Assembly: GCA_030549495.1 (NCBI GenBank)
Contig: JAUIRK010000894.1
Location: 1 to 64,000, forward strand
Length of the DNA: 64,000 nt
Origin: Nectonema munidae
Taxonomy: Eukaryota; Nematomorpha; Nectonematoida; Nectonematidae
Direction of reading: 5' to 3'
The translations under genes were made by a program, and so were the position numbers. Below, in pieces: positions 20,901-32,900 of this stretch. Numbering within the stretch: position 1 is the first letter of the stretch; each line of letters opens with the position of its first letter. Under the pieces are notes generated by a model. That model had not been told where the DNA came from, did not search any database, and saw only the letters and a list, made by a program, of their open reading frames with translations.

Positions 20901-23900
20901 GTAAATACATACAAAAAAATATATATATTCTAAGCGCAATATATCGACTTCAAAGGTTTTATGCAAAAATATTCGAAAGATCCAATGAAATCACAATGAA
21001 AGCTACCTTAAAAACGGGTCGGTCATAGATTTAGCACCCTTGCTCTAGGGCAGCGTTTCTCAACCGGCGTTCCGAGGAACCCTAGTATTACTCGGAACGT
21101 CGCTAGGGGTTCCACGAGATAAACTGAGATAAGCTGATGTACTTTGTTATAAAGCGCTGTTACTTGACTCTCTAAACTATTACAAATTATTTACTAGTGT
21201 TACTATTATAAATGAAATCAGATTTATAGACAATTCATAATATGAAAATTTACATGTTTCGTTTGATAGTTGGTTAATTGGGGATTTAACAAATAAAATT
21301 ACTTTGTCGGTTTCTTAGCTATAGTTTGATTAGATAGTTGGTTTACTGTTCTATTTAATTAAATATTTGTTTACTTTATTAGTCAGTATCCTTTCAAAAC
21401 CATGTTTAATTAATCTTTATTTAAAAAAATGAAAGTTTTTTAATTGAATTATTATATCTATCAGCGTTCCCTCCACTGATGTTACGCAAAAACTCCCTCA
21501 GGATTTCGCGAGAAATAGTAAGGTATTTTTTACGTCTAAGTTTAGATGCTTTTAATGAAAACTGTAAAGTAGTAAGAATCTTATCTAGCACTACTAATAA
21601 ATGTGATAGAGAAGTTTTCTCAAACTAGCATTAATTATATTTTTTTTCACCGAAGTTTACGTTTTAATTATCTTATATTTTAAGAATGACAACATTTAAA
21701 AGCAAACTTTTAAGGCCTTTTTTCCATTAGATTAATTGAGAATCCTTTTTTGTCTTTAATCTAATTACATTTCTTTTACTGTGTTAAAAATTTACTAAAA
21801 TATTTTTACGTAGGGTTCCTTGAAAGATTTATCATATTCCAGAGCCCATATTCCGCGAAGGTAAAAAGGTTGAGAAACGCTGCTCTAGGGACACGGTAAA
21901 TGTGTTAATTACATTTGTTCAATATAAGCAGCAGCTTACATTCATTTACAAGAATAAATGGATACTTTTTTGTTCTGAGCATTGGATGTTTTGTTTTATT
22001 TTATTTAAACTTTAATTTTTCTTATCTTTCTTCAATTCTCGTGATGAACGTGAAAAACAAATATCTGATTGGTTAATGCTAACTTTTTAGTTATGCTCAT
22101 TGCGCTTTTCACAGCGTACGTCATCTACTGTGCAATATACAATTTCTCAGAGTCCAAAGAACTCCTCTACTTGACACTCATCGGCTACTCTTTCGCCTTG
22201 TTTAACCTCTTCTCACCCTACTTTTATAAGTTAGTTAAAAAATTTGCTAAAGACAAAACACCAACCAAAGGAAAAAAGTTCAATATGGTTAGTAAGTAAG
22301 AATATTTTTATACATACTCGCAGTCTAGATTGAGTGAATTAATCATATATTTGCGATAAACACATTTAGGTTCCATTTTATCTTTTTCAATTTATTTTTT
22401 TTCTTAGGATAGAACTGATAAAAAAAACACTGAAAATGGCGTATACACCTACGAATATGGATCTCAAAAGAAATGTTAAAAACGTTCTTCTTTAGAACTT
22501 TATATTACATTCAAATTGTACAATTTTGTCTCATTTTGTATTTTGTATTGATTACATCTTACCTGCTACCAAAATCAATACCTATATATAAGTAACAATG
22601 ATTCAATTGTTTTAATTTTCCTCAATTAAGAAAATGTTTACTTTTCTTTAGTTATAGCTATACACAAATAAAAATTTGTATTCCCTTTACCAATTAAATT
22701 AGTAAATTATTCAGAGATCCATATTCATCCAAGAGTCAAAGAAAGAGTTTTTGAACAAAAAACAAGATAAAAATTTTTACTTTTGCTATTCCATTTTTAG
22801 TATCACGGTAAAACCATCTCTGAAAAGTAATTAAATTCTTTGATAGAAGAAAGATATCGGCAGAAATTCGTTACTATACATTTTATTTTATATTCAATTT
22901 CAAGTTTTTTGGACTTTATTTTTACAGAATTTAATAATGAAAAGTTGATTATATATACTTTAATTTGCATGACACTATGTATACATGTGAAATTTTCTCC
23001 CATAAATTTTTTTATACCTTGTTAAATTTATACTTTTAGATGGTAGAGTGAATAGTTCCGGCGAAGGAAAAGGGGGGGGGGGGGTGGGGGGATCGAGCCC
23101 GATAGCTTTTATGAATAAGCATCAAAAAATATAAAAATATTGGAAAAATGAGAAATCACAAAAAAACATCAAAAAAGGGAAAGACAATTTCATTTTTAAT
23201 ATTGCATCTTACATTGTTCAAAAAGTATAGGTAGGTAGGTAGGAGATATCTAAGCACGTTGAAAAAGTAAAACTTCAAAAATTAGCAAAACAATTGGGGG
23301 TTGAGTATTTACTAAGTTGATCAGAAATCAATTCCTATTTTGGATATAATTATTATTCACCAATATTGATAGTAAGTATATTTAACTTTTGAGTTCGAAA
23401 TTGCTTTTAAAACTATAGTGAGCGTGTTCTATATACACATAAGTAATATTTGTAATGCCGGATAAAAAGAGTGCCTTTCAATTCTCTTGATTGGAGAATT
23501 TACGAGATTTGATTCGCTAACGTCAAATTTTCTTTTCCCATCCATTTTATTTGATATTAATTTTTTGATTTAGTGAATTTTTCTTATTTCAGGGTAATAG
23601 GAATTCTCTCACTCACTACCTTGATTATTTTCGTCATCTTTGATGCCATGAAGGATAAAACGCGGTTTCGTTCAGCTTTCGGACTTTGTGGATACATACT
23701 TTTAACGTGGATCTTCTCAAAAAATCCTCTAAAAGTAAGTGATTACAGGTCATTGGATGAATTCAAGCGCTTATTTATCAAATTTATCCAGCAATCCCAT
23801 TAATGCCATGGATAAATGGAGGAATTGCAAAGAGTAAAGACTTTCTTTTTGAAGAAGGATAGCAATAGTTTTAATAAATAATAATAATAATAATAGTTAA

Positions 23901-26900
23901 CAATTAACAATGAAATGTCAAAGGAAATAAAATGGATCGAATAGTTGGAACAAAAAGGGAAAATTAGTTCAAAGATGCTTTTTATAAAGCCAACATGTAA
24001 CAAAAGTTACATGTTTATTAAAAGCGTTTTGAAGGTAAGCGATTCCTTTTAAAATGTCTTAAACAATTTTAATAATTAATTTTAATTTCTGTGTAATTCT
24101 CAAGGGCTATCGTGAAATGTTGGCAAGATGCAATCAAAAGTTAATTAAATCAATTTTTGTCACGTATTTAAACACTTCTAAATGATGTTTATATGAGTAT
24201 GTTAAGTTTTTGGACTAATTTTGTAAACTTTTTTAGGTTAAAATAGTCAAAATTTTTCTTTCGTGAATAAAGTCGCTTAAATTTTTCATTTGGTCCAAAA
24301 GGTTATTTTTGGTTTAAGTTTTTGAAAAATGTTAAACAATAATATTTCCTTCTGCTTTCTTTTACAAATAAATTTTTGGGATAAATCGTTTTTACAAAAA
24401 TTTAAAAAATGTCTGGCAAAAGAGGGTATTACTAAGAAAGTTATAAAATTGAAAAAATTAATTGCAAAAGATACAAATTTTAAATATAAAAATATTTTTC
24501 CTTACATAATTTTTGATATAATTCGAGAAATCTAAAAAAAAAAGGCTTATTTTTTTTAAATTATTTCTATTACATGGAATCAAAAATATGAAAAATAACG
24601 ATTTCCAAATTTATAATAAAAAATAAAAAGAAAAGAAATTAAAAACATTTTATGCTTTAAGTTACTACTCTAAAAAAAATAAAAAAATATTCTCACACAT
24701 TAGTTTTGTTCGTAGCTCCGTTTTTAGGACCATCTTCTCTTACACGCTCAATTTGGTTCCCATTTCGTACTTAGTAAATTTTGCCGATAAATTTTGATCC
24801 TCGCCAATTCTTCATCATAACTTTTCAGTTTTGTATCTTTCGTGTCTGAAATTGCTTTTACTTGAGTAAAGCCTTGAAATTTAGGAATCTTTTGATATTG
24901 CAAAAAAAAGGTCATTTTTCTCATTTTCTGCAAAAAAGAATACACTATAATCCAATTGCATCATAAAAGACTCATGAATGAAATTTGAATTGCCAACATT
25001 ATGCAGAATATGCAAAAGAAGTAGTTGGGTAAAACTCTACGTTCTGGCTTTGGTGTAAGTAAAATATTTTCCGATGCCCGAAGATTAATTCTCGAAAAAT
25101 TTTTTTCGCAAATATTAAAGTACTTTAGAGTATAGCAGAAAATTTTCATTTGCTGGTAGACTGGTGTCTCACATCTTCTCAAAGTGTTAAACATGCATTA
25201 GTTTGATATATCGTTTTACTTTGAGCGCGGGATCTTTCCAACTTTGATAAGTGTGTTGATGACTTTGAGTTAATGGCATTAAAACTCCTTCTTTATGATT
25301 CATTTAACCGATGATATTTTTCAAAAATATAATGCCCAACGTGTTAAAATACACCTAAAAAGGTAATCAGACAATTAATTTCAAAAAACAGATCCAGCTA
25401 ATTCTTATTTTTCTTTTCATCATAGCATTTGAGGAGCGGAATTTTGAAGAGTAATCCACTGCTTTCATTTTTTGGTACACTGGTGTCAACCTGGTACTCA
25501 AATGTTTAATATGAATAATTTTTTTCATCATAAAAAAGCTGCTCCATTTGTGTTAAAACCTTCGCTATACGTACGTACATATGGCAATTTACTCCACAAT
25601 AATCTTAAGACGGATTTGTCCAAAAATTTTCCATTATCGATTTTTCTAAGTAAGATGTAAATTTGAAAAAATTTAAATATTTTCATTAAATTTTATTTTT
25701 AATTTCACAGGAAAATCATTGAAATAAGATGTATTACTGTTTTTGAATTTTTTGAGGGTAGATGGCGTAAGAAAGTTAGAATTCTGAACACCCTTAGCCT
25801 AATTAACACAGTTATTTGATCTAAACCGTTCTTAAGCGTGTACCCTGAACTAGATAGATTGCGTTTAAAACGGAAACACATTTTTACAGTGTAAACACAG
25901 CTTTTTGCATTGCTTTGAAAGGTGAGATGGCGTCCCGTTCTTTGGGGCCTGGCTCTTCAACTACTGCTTGGCTTCTTCGTTCTGCGAACCTTCATCGGCT
26001 TGTTCATATTCGAATACATGGGAGAGAAAGCCAAGCTTTTTTTTGAATTCACCAATGAAGGCTCCAAATTTTTGTTTGGAGAAAGCTATGAGGATCACTT
26101 CTTTGCATTTAAGGTAATCTTTCTCTTTTTTTTTTATCTCTTGCCCATTTTGTTGTAGTTTTTGAAGTGAATTTGGTACTAGGGAAAAATATGCTATATC
26201 TGTTATAGTTAAAAGCCGCTAAGTATTTCATTAATTCTTGTAAATTGATAACCAATTGATTAATTCATTAAACAGGCACAATTTCAGTTTTTTATAATTT
26301 ATATTATTTTTTTAATTTTATTTTAGCCATGTGTGGTTGGTTGTAAAAGAATGTTTTAAATTGCGTCATTAACGCTTTGAGTACAAGTATGACCTCAATG
26401 TCCCAGGAAATGAAAATCTTCGGCTTAAATATATCAAATTGCATTGAAAAATAAAGGAGACGAGTAGCTTCCAAAATTCTTGTGCTGAAAAATTTAAAGA
26501 ATTCATGTAGCATGATCGCTTTTCCTATAAAACTCTAGAAATATTATACAACAAGAACATTCATCTTGAAAACCGATTGTACAATACCAATTTAATTTTT
26601 GTTAAACTCTTAATAAACTCTTTTAAACCGTTGAGCATCAATGTGACAAAAATGAAGACCGTCTCTTTTTTACATTTAAAATTGCATTGAAAAAGAACGC
26701 AAGATTAGTCTTCAAAATCCGGATCGACAAATGAATGTTATGCAAGCTCCTTTGTTTTCAATACTCATTCTACAATATTTATTCGAAAGTGAAGCTTAAG
26801 GGTATGTACTCTCATAGCTAGTCCTTAAACTGTCAATTCATAAAATTATACCAATTAAAACAAATGAAAAACATCCTTTCTTTTGATTGGTTGCGTAAAA

Positions 26901-29900
26901 TTTATTTATTTTAAATTGTCAAAACACTAGTGAAGAACATTAAAGAGACTTTTTCTTTAAAGATCTTCCATGTATATCATGTTTGAGACTTATTTTCACA
27001 TAAAATTTTCAATTTTAGGCTATTCCTGTAATATTTTTCTTCAGCTCCACCATCTCTGTTCTGTATTACCTCGGGATAATACAAACGGTTATCATTTTCA
27101 TTGGCAAAATCATGGAGTATTCTTTGAAAACTTCACCATCCGAAACTATATGCTCTGCTGCTAACATTTTTCTTGGAATGGTAAGCAATTTACTTTCAAT
27201 ATTAAAGCCACAATATATAATATCAATTGAAATTCAGTATTAACAAAGCAGATATTTTCAGATCAAGTGAATCCGTTGCTAACTTCATCCTAAAAACACA
27301 ACTGGCAATTATTATACCAAAAGTGTAGCTACAAATTGGGTTGTGAGTAAAACATGCTGATAAAAAAGTTTTCGCATATATATAAAAATGTTTAAACCTT
27401 TAAGAATCATTTAACATCTTTTCAACATTTTTGATTAACGTAGAAAATGATATGGCTAAAACTTTGTCAAAAGCTGAAAAGCGTATTAAATTAAAGAATC
27501 TACGGCAATCTAATGTTCTGTTTAAAATATAAAAACATTGTGCTGTACTTTCAAAACTGTTCATTGTAAATTCACCACGTTAAATATATATATTCATGGC
27601 CTATAAGAATCAATGGTCTTATTTATTTTGGTAGAAGTTCAATATTTGCCAAATATAATATACTATTGAATATTAAAACTTTTAATAAATAATTTACTTT
27701 GAAGAAGAATTTAAAAAGAGTTTGATAAATCCATAAATAAAATTCTTATTAAAACCATTTTTTTTATTTGATTTTTTAATAAAAAATTATTTTAATGAAT
27801 TAATTTATAAAAAATATATCTTAGTTTTAACTTTTTTAATTTATCGTTTTTAAGTTAGATTTTAGATAGTTATTGTGCATGATAGTTATTGAACGCTTTC
27901 TTAAAGATGATTAGAATTCAAAAAAGTATTACTCTCCACGGGTAAACTGTTCGGTCAGTATAATGGTGCGTATACATTAATTGCACAGATATGCTGATTT
28001 TAATTCCAATTTAAATTTGCGTGTTCCCATTTTTAATTTCTTGATGCCGAATTGAACTTGAAAATATATAGATTTTGCCATTCATATACACTCAACATTA
28101 GATATGATTTCACTCTATGCTTGCTTTTTGTGTATATTTTTTCAAACTAGAATGTCTTATATTTGTACTTTTAAAAAAATTTTGAGAAATTAAATTAGTT
28201 CCAAGTGGAATACTAGTCTTACTCTTGTATATTCCTCTTCTTTGAGTTCGAAAAGCATGTTAATTATGCCTAAATAATGAAAATACTATAAGAGAATACT
28301 TTCTTTCTATCATATCCTTCATTTTTATTGAACACATTTGATTTGAAGACAGAAGCACCATTGCTAATCCGACCACTGCTCAAGGATTTGACGGAGAGTG
28401 AACTTCATGCCATAATGACAAGTGGATACGCAACAATCTCTGGAACCGTTCTCAGCATTTATATTTCGTTTGGGGTAAGTCAAACATCAATATTTTTAAG
28501 TATGGTGTGGGACAGATGTTAATTTGTTGAAGTTGAATAAGATCAATCCAGTTCTTTATATCCATAACCATTTGCATAGGGTATATAGCATCTGATCAAC
28601 GTAAAGGTTTAGTATGTGTATTATTGTTACATACTGATTAACTTTTCAAAGATACAATCCAAATTATTGCTCCAGGATCAAAAAATGAAAAGCAGGCTCT
28701 AAAGCTCTTCATTTTAATTGACAATGAGCAATTTATTTACTCTGGCACATTAATGGCAGGATTAATATTTTATGTCTAATTGAAGAATCCACTTTTTGAA
28801 CAAAAAGCATATCAAAGGCAAACACGCAATGAAATTTTTTATCTTCAATTTTTGTTCTTTTTTCAAATATATTTTCTATAACACTTTGCAATGAATTATA
28901 TTAGTTGTTCTAAACTATAATCTTTTTCATTTTAATTCAAAGTATATTTCTTTACAAATGTCTTTCTTCAAAAAAGGAAGTATTCAGCAGAACGCGTAAA
29001 AACGAGAAATAAAAAAAGCGGTCGATAATGATTTAAAGGTTAATTGATTTCCAATAAAATTTAGTATCAACTATAAACTGGACCATTCGAAATAATTAAC
29101 TTTGAATAAGAAAACGAAATAAAGCAATATTTCTCGAAAATACAGCAGCTTCAATGAGAATACCCAAATATTACGAATGCAAACTATCCAAATTTGCCGG
29201 AATGCAATAGAAATCTATTTAAATTTCTTCAAAACTAATTTATATGATTAGTGGTTGAATCAGAATATCCAAAAATGGGATAAAAATAATACAACTTTGT
29301 AAAGTTAAGCGATACTATTAAAGCATAGTTATTAAACTTTTGAGATATTCTCATCCAATCACTATTTTCGAGCAATCTTCTCTATGCCTTTCTAGGAATC
29401 TACACTTTAAAAGATAATTTTTTGAGACATTGATTTGAGGAACATACTTTCAGGTAATTGATTTAGTGAAAAAAGCAGAAACTGGATGAAAAAAGAGAGA
29501 CTGGTTTCAATTTAACTCCAGGTAGTGTAGTATTAGGAGGTATCTCAAATTTTTCTCTCAGTTTTTCAAATTTTCTAGGATTCATTGTAAATAAAATATG
29601 AAAAAGTTACAACCAAGTTCTTATTTATATTTATCAAGATTAGTCAAAATAAATCTTTAAAGAAATTTTTTTTTTAAGATTTGAGAAAGGAAGGGATTGG
29701 GATGATTTTTTTGATTTCCACACAAGTATGCAACTTTTCTTTGCATTTAAGATACCCGCATCTCATTTGATATCCGCAAGTGTCATGTCAGCTCCAGCTT
29801 CTTTGGCCGTATCAAAACTCTTCTACCCTGAAACAGAGAAGTCAAAGCACACCAAGATTAAAAAGGAGTTGATTAACATGGAGTAAGTTTCGATCTTCAC

Positions 29901-32900
29901 TTTCATTGGTCCAAATTTTCGAAAATGTTTTAATTGACATGTGTCTTTTGCAGCAAAATGATTTTTAACACAAATAAATCCTACAAAAAGGGAAGAATAG
30001 CTATTTCAGTCGTATCACTCAAAAATGGGATGATAAGGAAAACTATAATTTGATATGATAAATATATTAGTGTAAACACTATTTTTAATTAAATCAGACG
30101 ATATCTAAAAAAAACGCAGACGATTTATATTCAAAGTCATTGAAAAAAGCAGACGAAGATGAAATTACTTATGTTCCCAAATGGGAGCATTCGGACTTAA
30201 TGGGTTAAAGACGTATGATTTTGGGATAGGCTTTTCAGGAAAAAGGGTGTACTACATACAAAACAATATACCGACTTTACCTGCTCACGTTGTAGACATG
30301 AGAGTGTGTCTTTTGTAATTGAAACAAATTTTCAATTTTATAAGTGAATGCATCTTCTGTTGTTTCAAGTCACGCACGTATGCATGCAACCTTCAATTTC
30401 ACAACTTTTAGAATCGCGACATAACTTTTCTCTTTGTTACTGAGTTTCCTTCTAGCATCTTGTTCTTAAATTTGTGAGGCGCTTGATACAGAAAATAAGG
30501 TACTTGTATTTTTGTCTACTTCCAGTACACTAAAATTATGTATGTTGACTGCTAATTGAATAGTACTAGAAAATAGTAAAAATAGATTTTACTATCTACC
30601 TTATGGGATATGGTGTGTATCAGAGAACAAACTTGAGCTAAAAACTAGATAAATCAACCCCCCCCCTCTCCTAATTTTTCTGGTATTTTTCCAATTGGTT
30701 AAATTCTTTTATTTCAATTTAAATAAAAAATGACTTAATTGAGATAAATAAATGAGTAATAAACTCTTGCTACTTAAGAGAAAGAAATTAAAAATATTAA
30801 TTTTTTTCTCTTTTTTCCTCGAAAAAGTTAGTTTATCAGCAGCGTTGATGAAACTAATTAGGAGAACTTTTCATTTTTATTTTTCTCTATATTACAAAGT
30901 CTAATGAAATTTTTTTTATAGATTCACATATTCAACAAAGAACATTTGAATGCTATTCCCCTTATTTTTACTAAAATATCATGATAACGACACGGAATAT
31001 TTTGATGAAATAATTAACATATTTTTTTTAAAAAGAAAATTTTTCTAAGAATCTCATTTTGTTCATAATAGTGAAGAAACTTAACGCCATTTTTTCACGA
31101 GTTTTATTCACGATTGGTGTTTAGATGTCTATAATAATAATATACTATACTAGCTTAGTCCATTATATAAAGAAACAAGTCGTATCCCAATTTAGATAGA
31201 ACCCTTGCCCAGGCTTTTTACGTTTTTTTGTAAATCCTTAAGTCAACGAGCCCAAAAAGCCCCGAACCGATTCAATATTTTAGCGGTATAAATGAAGTAA
31301 CAATAAGTGAGGCGAGTTAACAATTTTGGTATAAATAAGATAGAAGCATTATTTGTAAAACTTTGTAGCAAGAGAATAATAGAAAAAATGACAATTGAAA
31401 TTAAGCCATTTTAGTTCATGCAAAGCAGACAATTTTGACGAAGCTTTTTTAATTCCATTGGAAATTTGTATCCTCCGCCTACAGAGGAACAATGATCCAA
31501 AATCGGTTAATTCGATTTTACAAGGAATGGAATATCGATATTAAAAACTTAAAATTAAAACCATTATAATCTGTTTTTATATTGAAACAAAAATTTAGGA
31601 AAAAGTATTTAAAATATTTAGTTGCCATAAAATCTACTTCCAACTTTTCAGCCATAATCGAGAAAAACATATGGAAAATTAAAATATCTGAATTGAAAAC
31701 AGTCCTTTTAATTTTTCTCAACACATTATTTATGTTGATGACCAAAACCAACTTACTTTATTCATTTTTCATAAGAGCAAAGGATAGAAGATTCCGGGAA
31801 ATTTACCCTTATCCGGGGAAACTGGAAGAAAGGAAAAGAATGATATTCAGATACATGCTAAAAGAAGTGTGTTTGTTTAGAAAAAGCTACAACATAATTG
31901 ATGCAGTTTCATCTGGAGCGGTTTCCGCAATATCATTGGCGGCGTGTGTGGCTTGCAATCTCATTGTGTTCATAGCAATACGCGCATTTCTGGATGCCAG
32001 CATTTCCTGGTTCTTTGCCTTCAGTGGACACCCCGAAATAAACTTCCAAGTAAAATCTTTTGAAGGCGAGATAACTCCTTTCTGAAGTGTTTTTACCATC
32101 TGACATTTTTTAGTGGATTTTGGGAAGAATGTTTATGCCGTTGGCTTTCATGATGGGGATTGAGTGGAAGGATTGTCTCGCTGTAGGAAATTTGTTGGGA
32201 ACAAAGATCGTGATAAATGAATTCATCGCTTACTCAGACTTTATAAATCTTGTCAAAGATGGAGCCTTGTCGGTATACTCCCTATTTTGTCTACTTTTTC
32301 GCAAAACATTTTACTGAAGTATGCCGGCTTACCAAAACATTTATATCTTCTTGACAAAAATATTTGTAATTTGAGAGAAGGACAATGCAACCAAGTTAAT
32401 TTGAACGTTGTTTAAAGGACGTAGCCGTTTCCATAATTTTAAGCAGAATTTTGAAAATTCGTTTTTTTTCCTTTTTCAATGGATTTTTATATATTTAAAG
32501 CAGACGATTTTCATTTTTGGGACACTTATACGATCAAAGGTTTAAGTCGGCAGATAGCCTAGTGGTTTGGACGTAGGGTTTTGATCCAGATTGTCTGGGT
32601 TCGATTCCCCAATGTGACTATCCTTACCATCTGTTCAGCTATGGAAGATTATTCTTCCTTAAAAATGTAATTTTATATCTAATTACACAATTTGTTCTGC
32701 TTTTTCTGGCGTCAAATGAATTAAGATGTGTTTAAGGAGGAAATATATTTTTATTTTATACCCTCTCTTTTGAGCAATGCTAGACTATTTCACTCAAGCA
32801 TAAAACCCCTCTACCCGATAAAATTCAGTTTTTTTTAATTTTTCAAAAACTTTTTAATTGTAGAAATTTATAGCTAATTTTTACCATGACAAAAATGTTG

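Noticed and set aside
22410-22479. Exon-like stretch [19 protein letters not shown] ending in a stop after CNT exon 3
   Set aside because: Joining it to exon 3 in the proper phase gives an immediate stop, and the direct exon 3 to exon 4 join aligns gap-free with other CNTs.
31582-31880. Open frame continuous with the start of CNT exon 9
   Set aside because: Intronic read-through upstream of a good acceptor; it does not match CNT sequence.
32547-32625. Functional tRNA gene
   Set aside because: T arm and B box are good, but the acceptor stem does not pair, so a SINE head or tRNA pseudogene is more likely.
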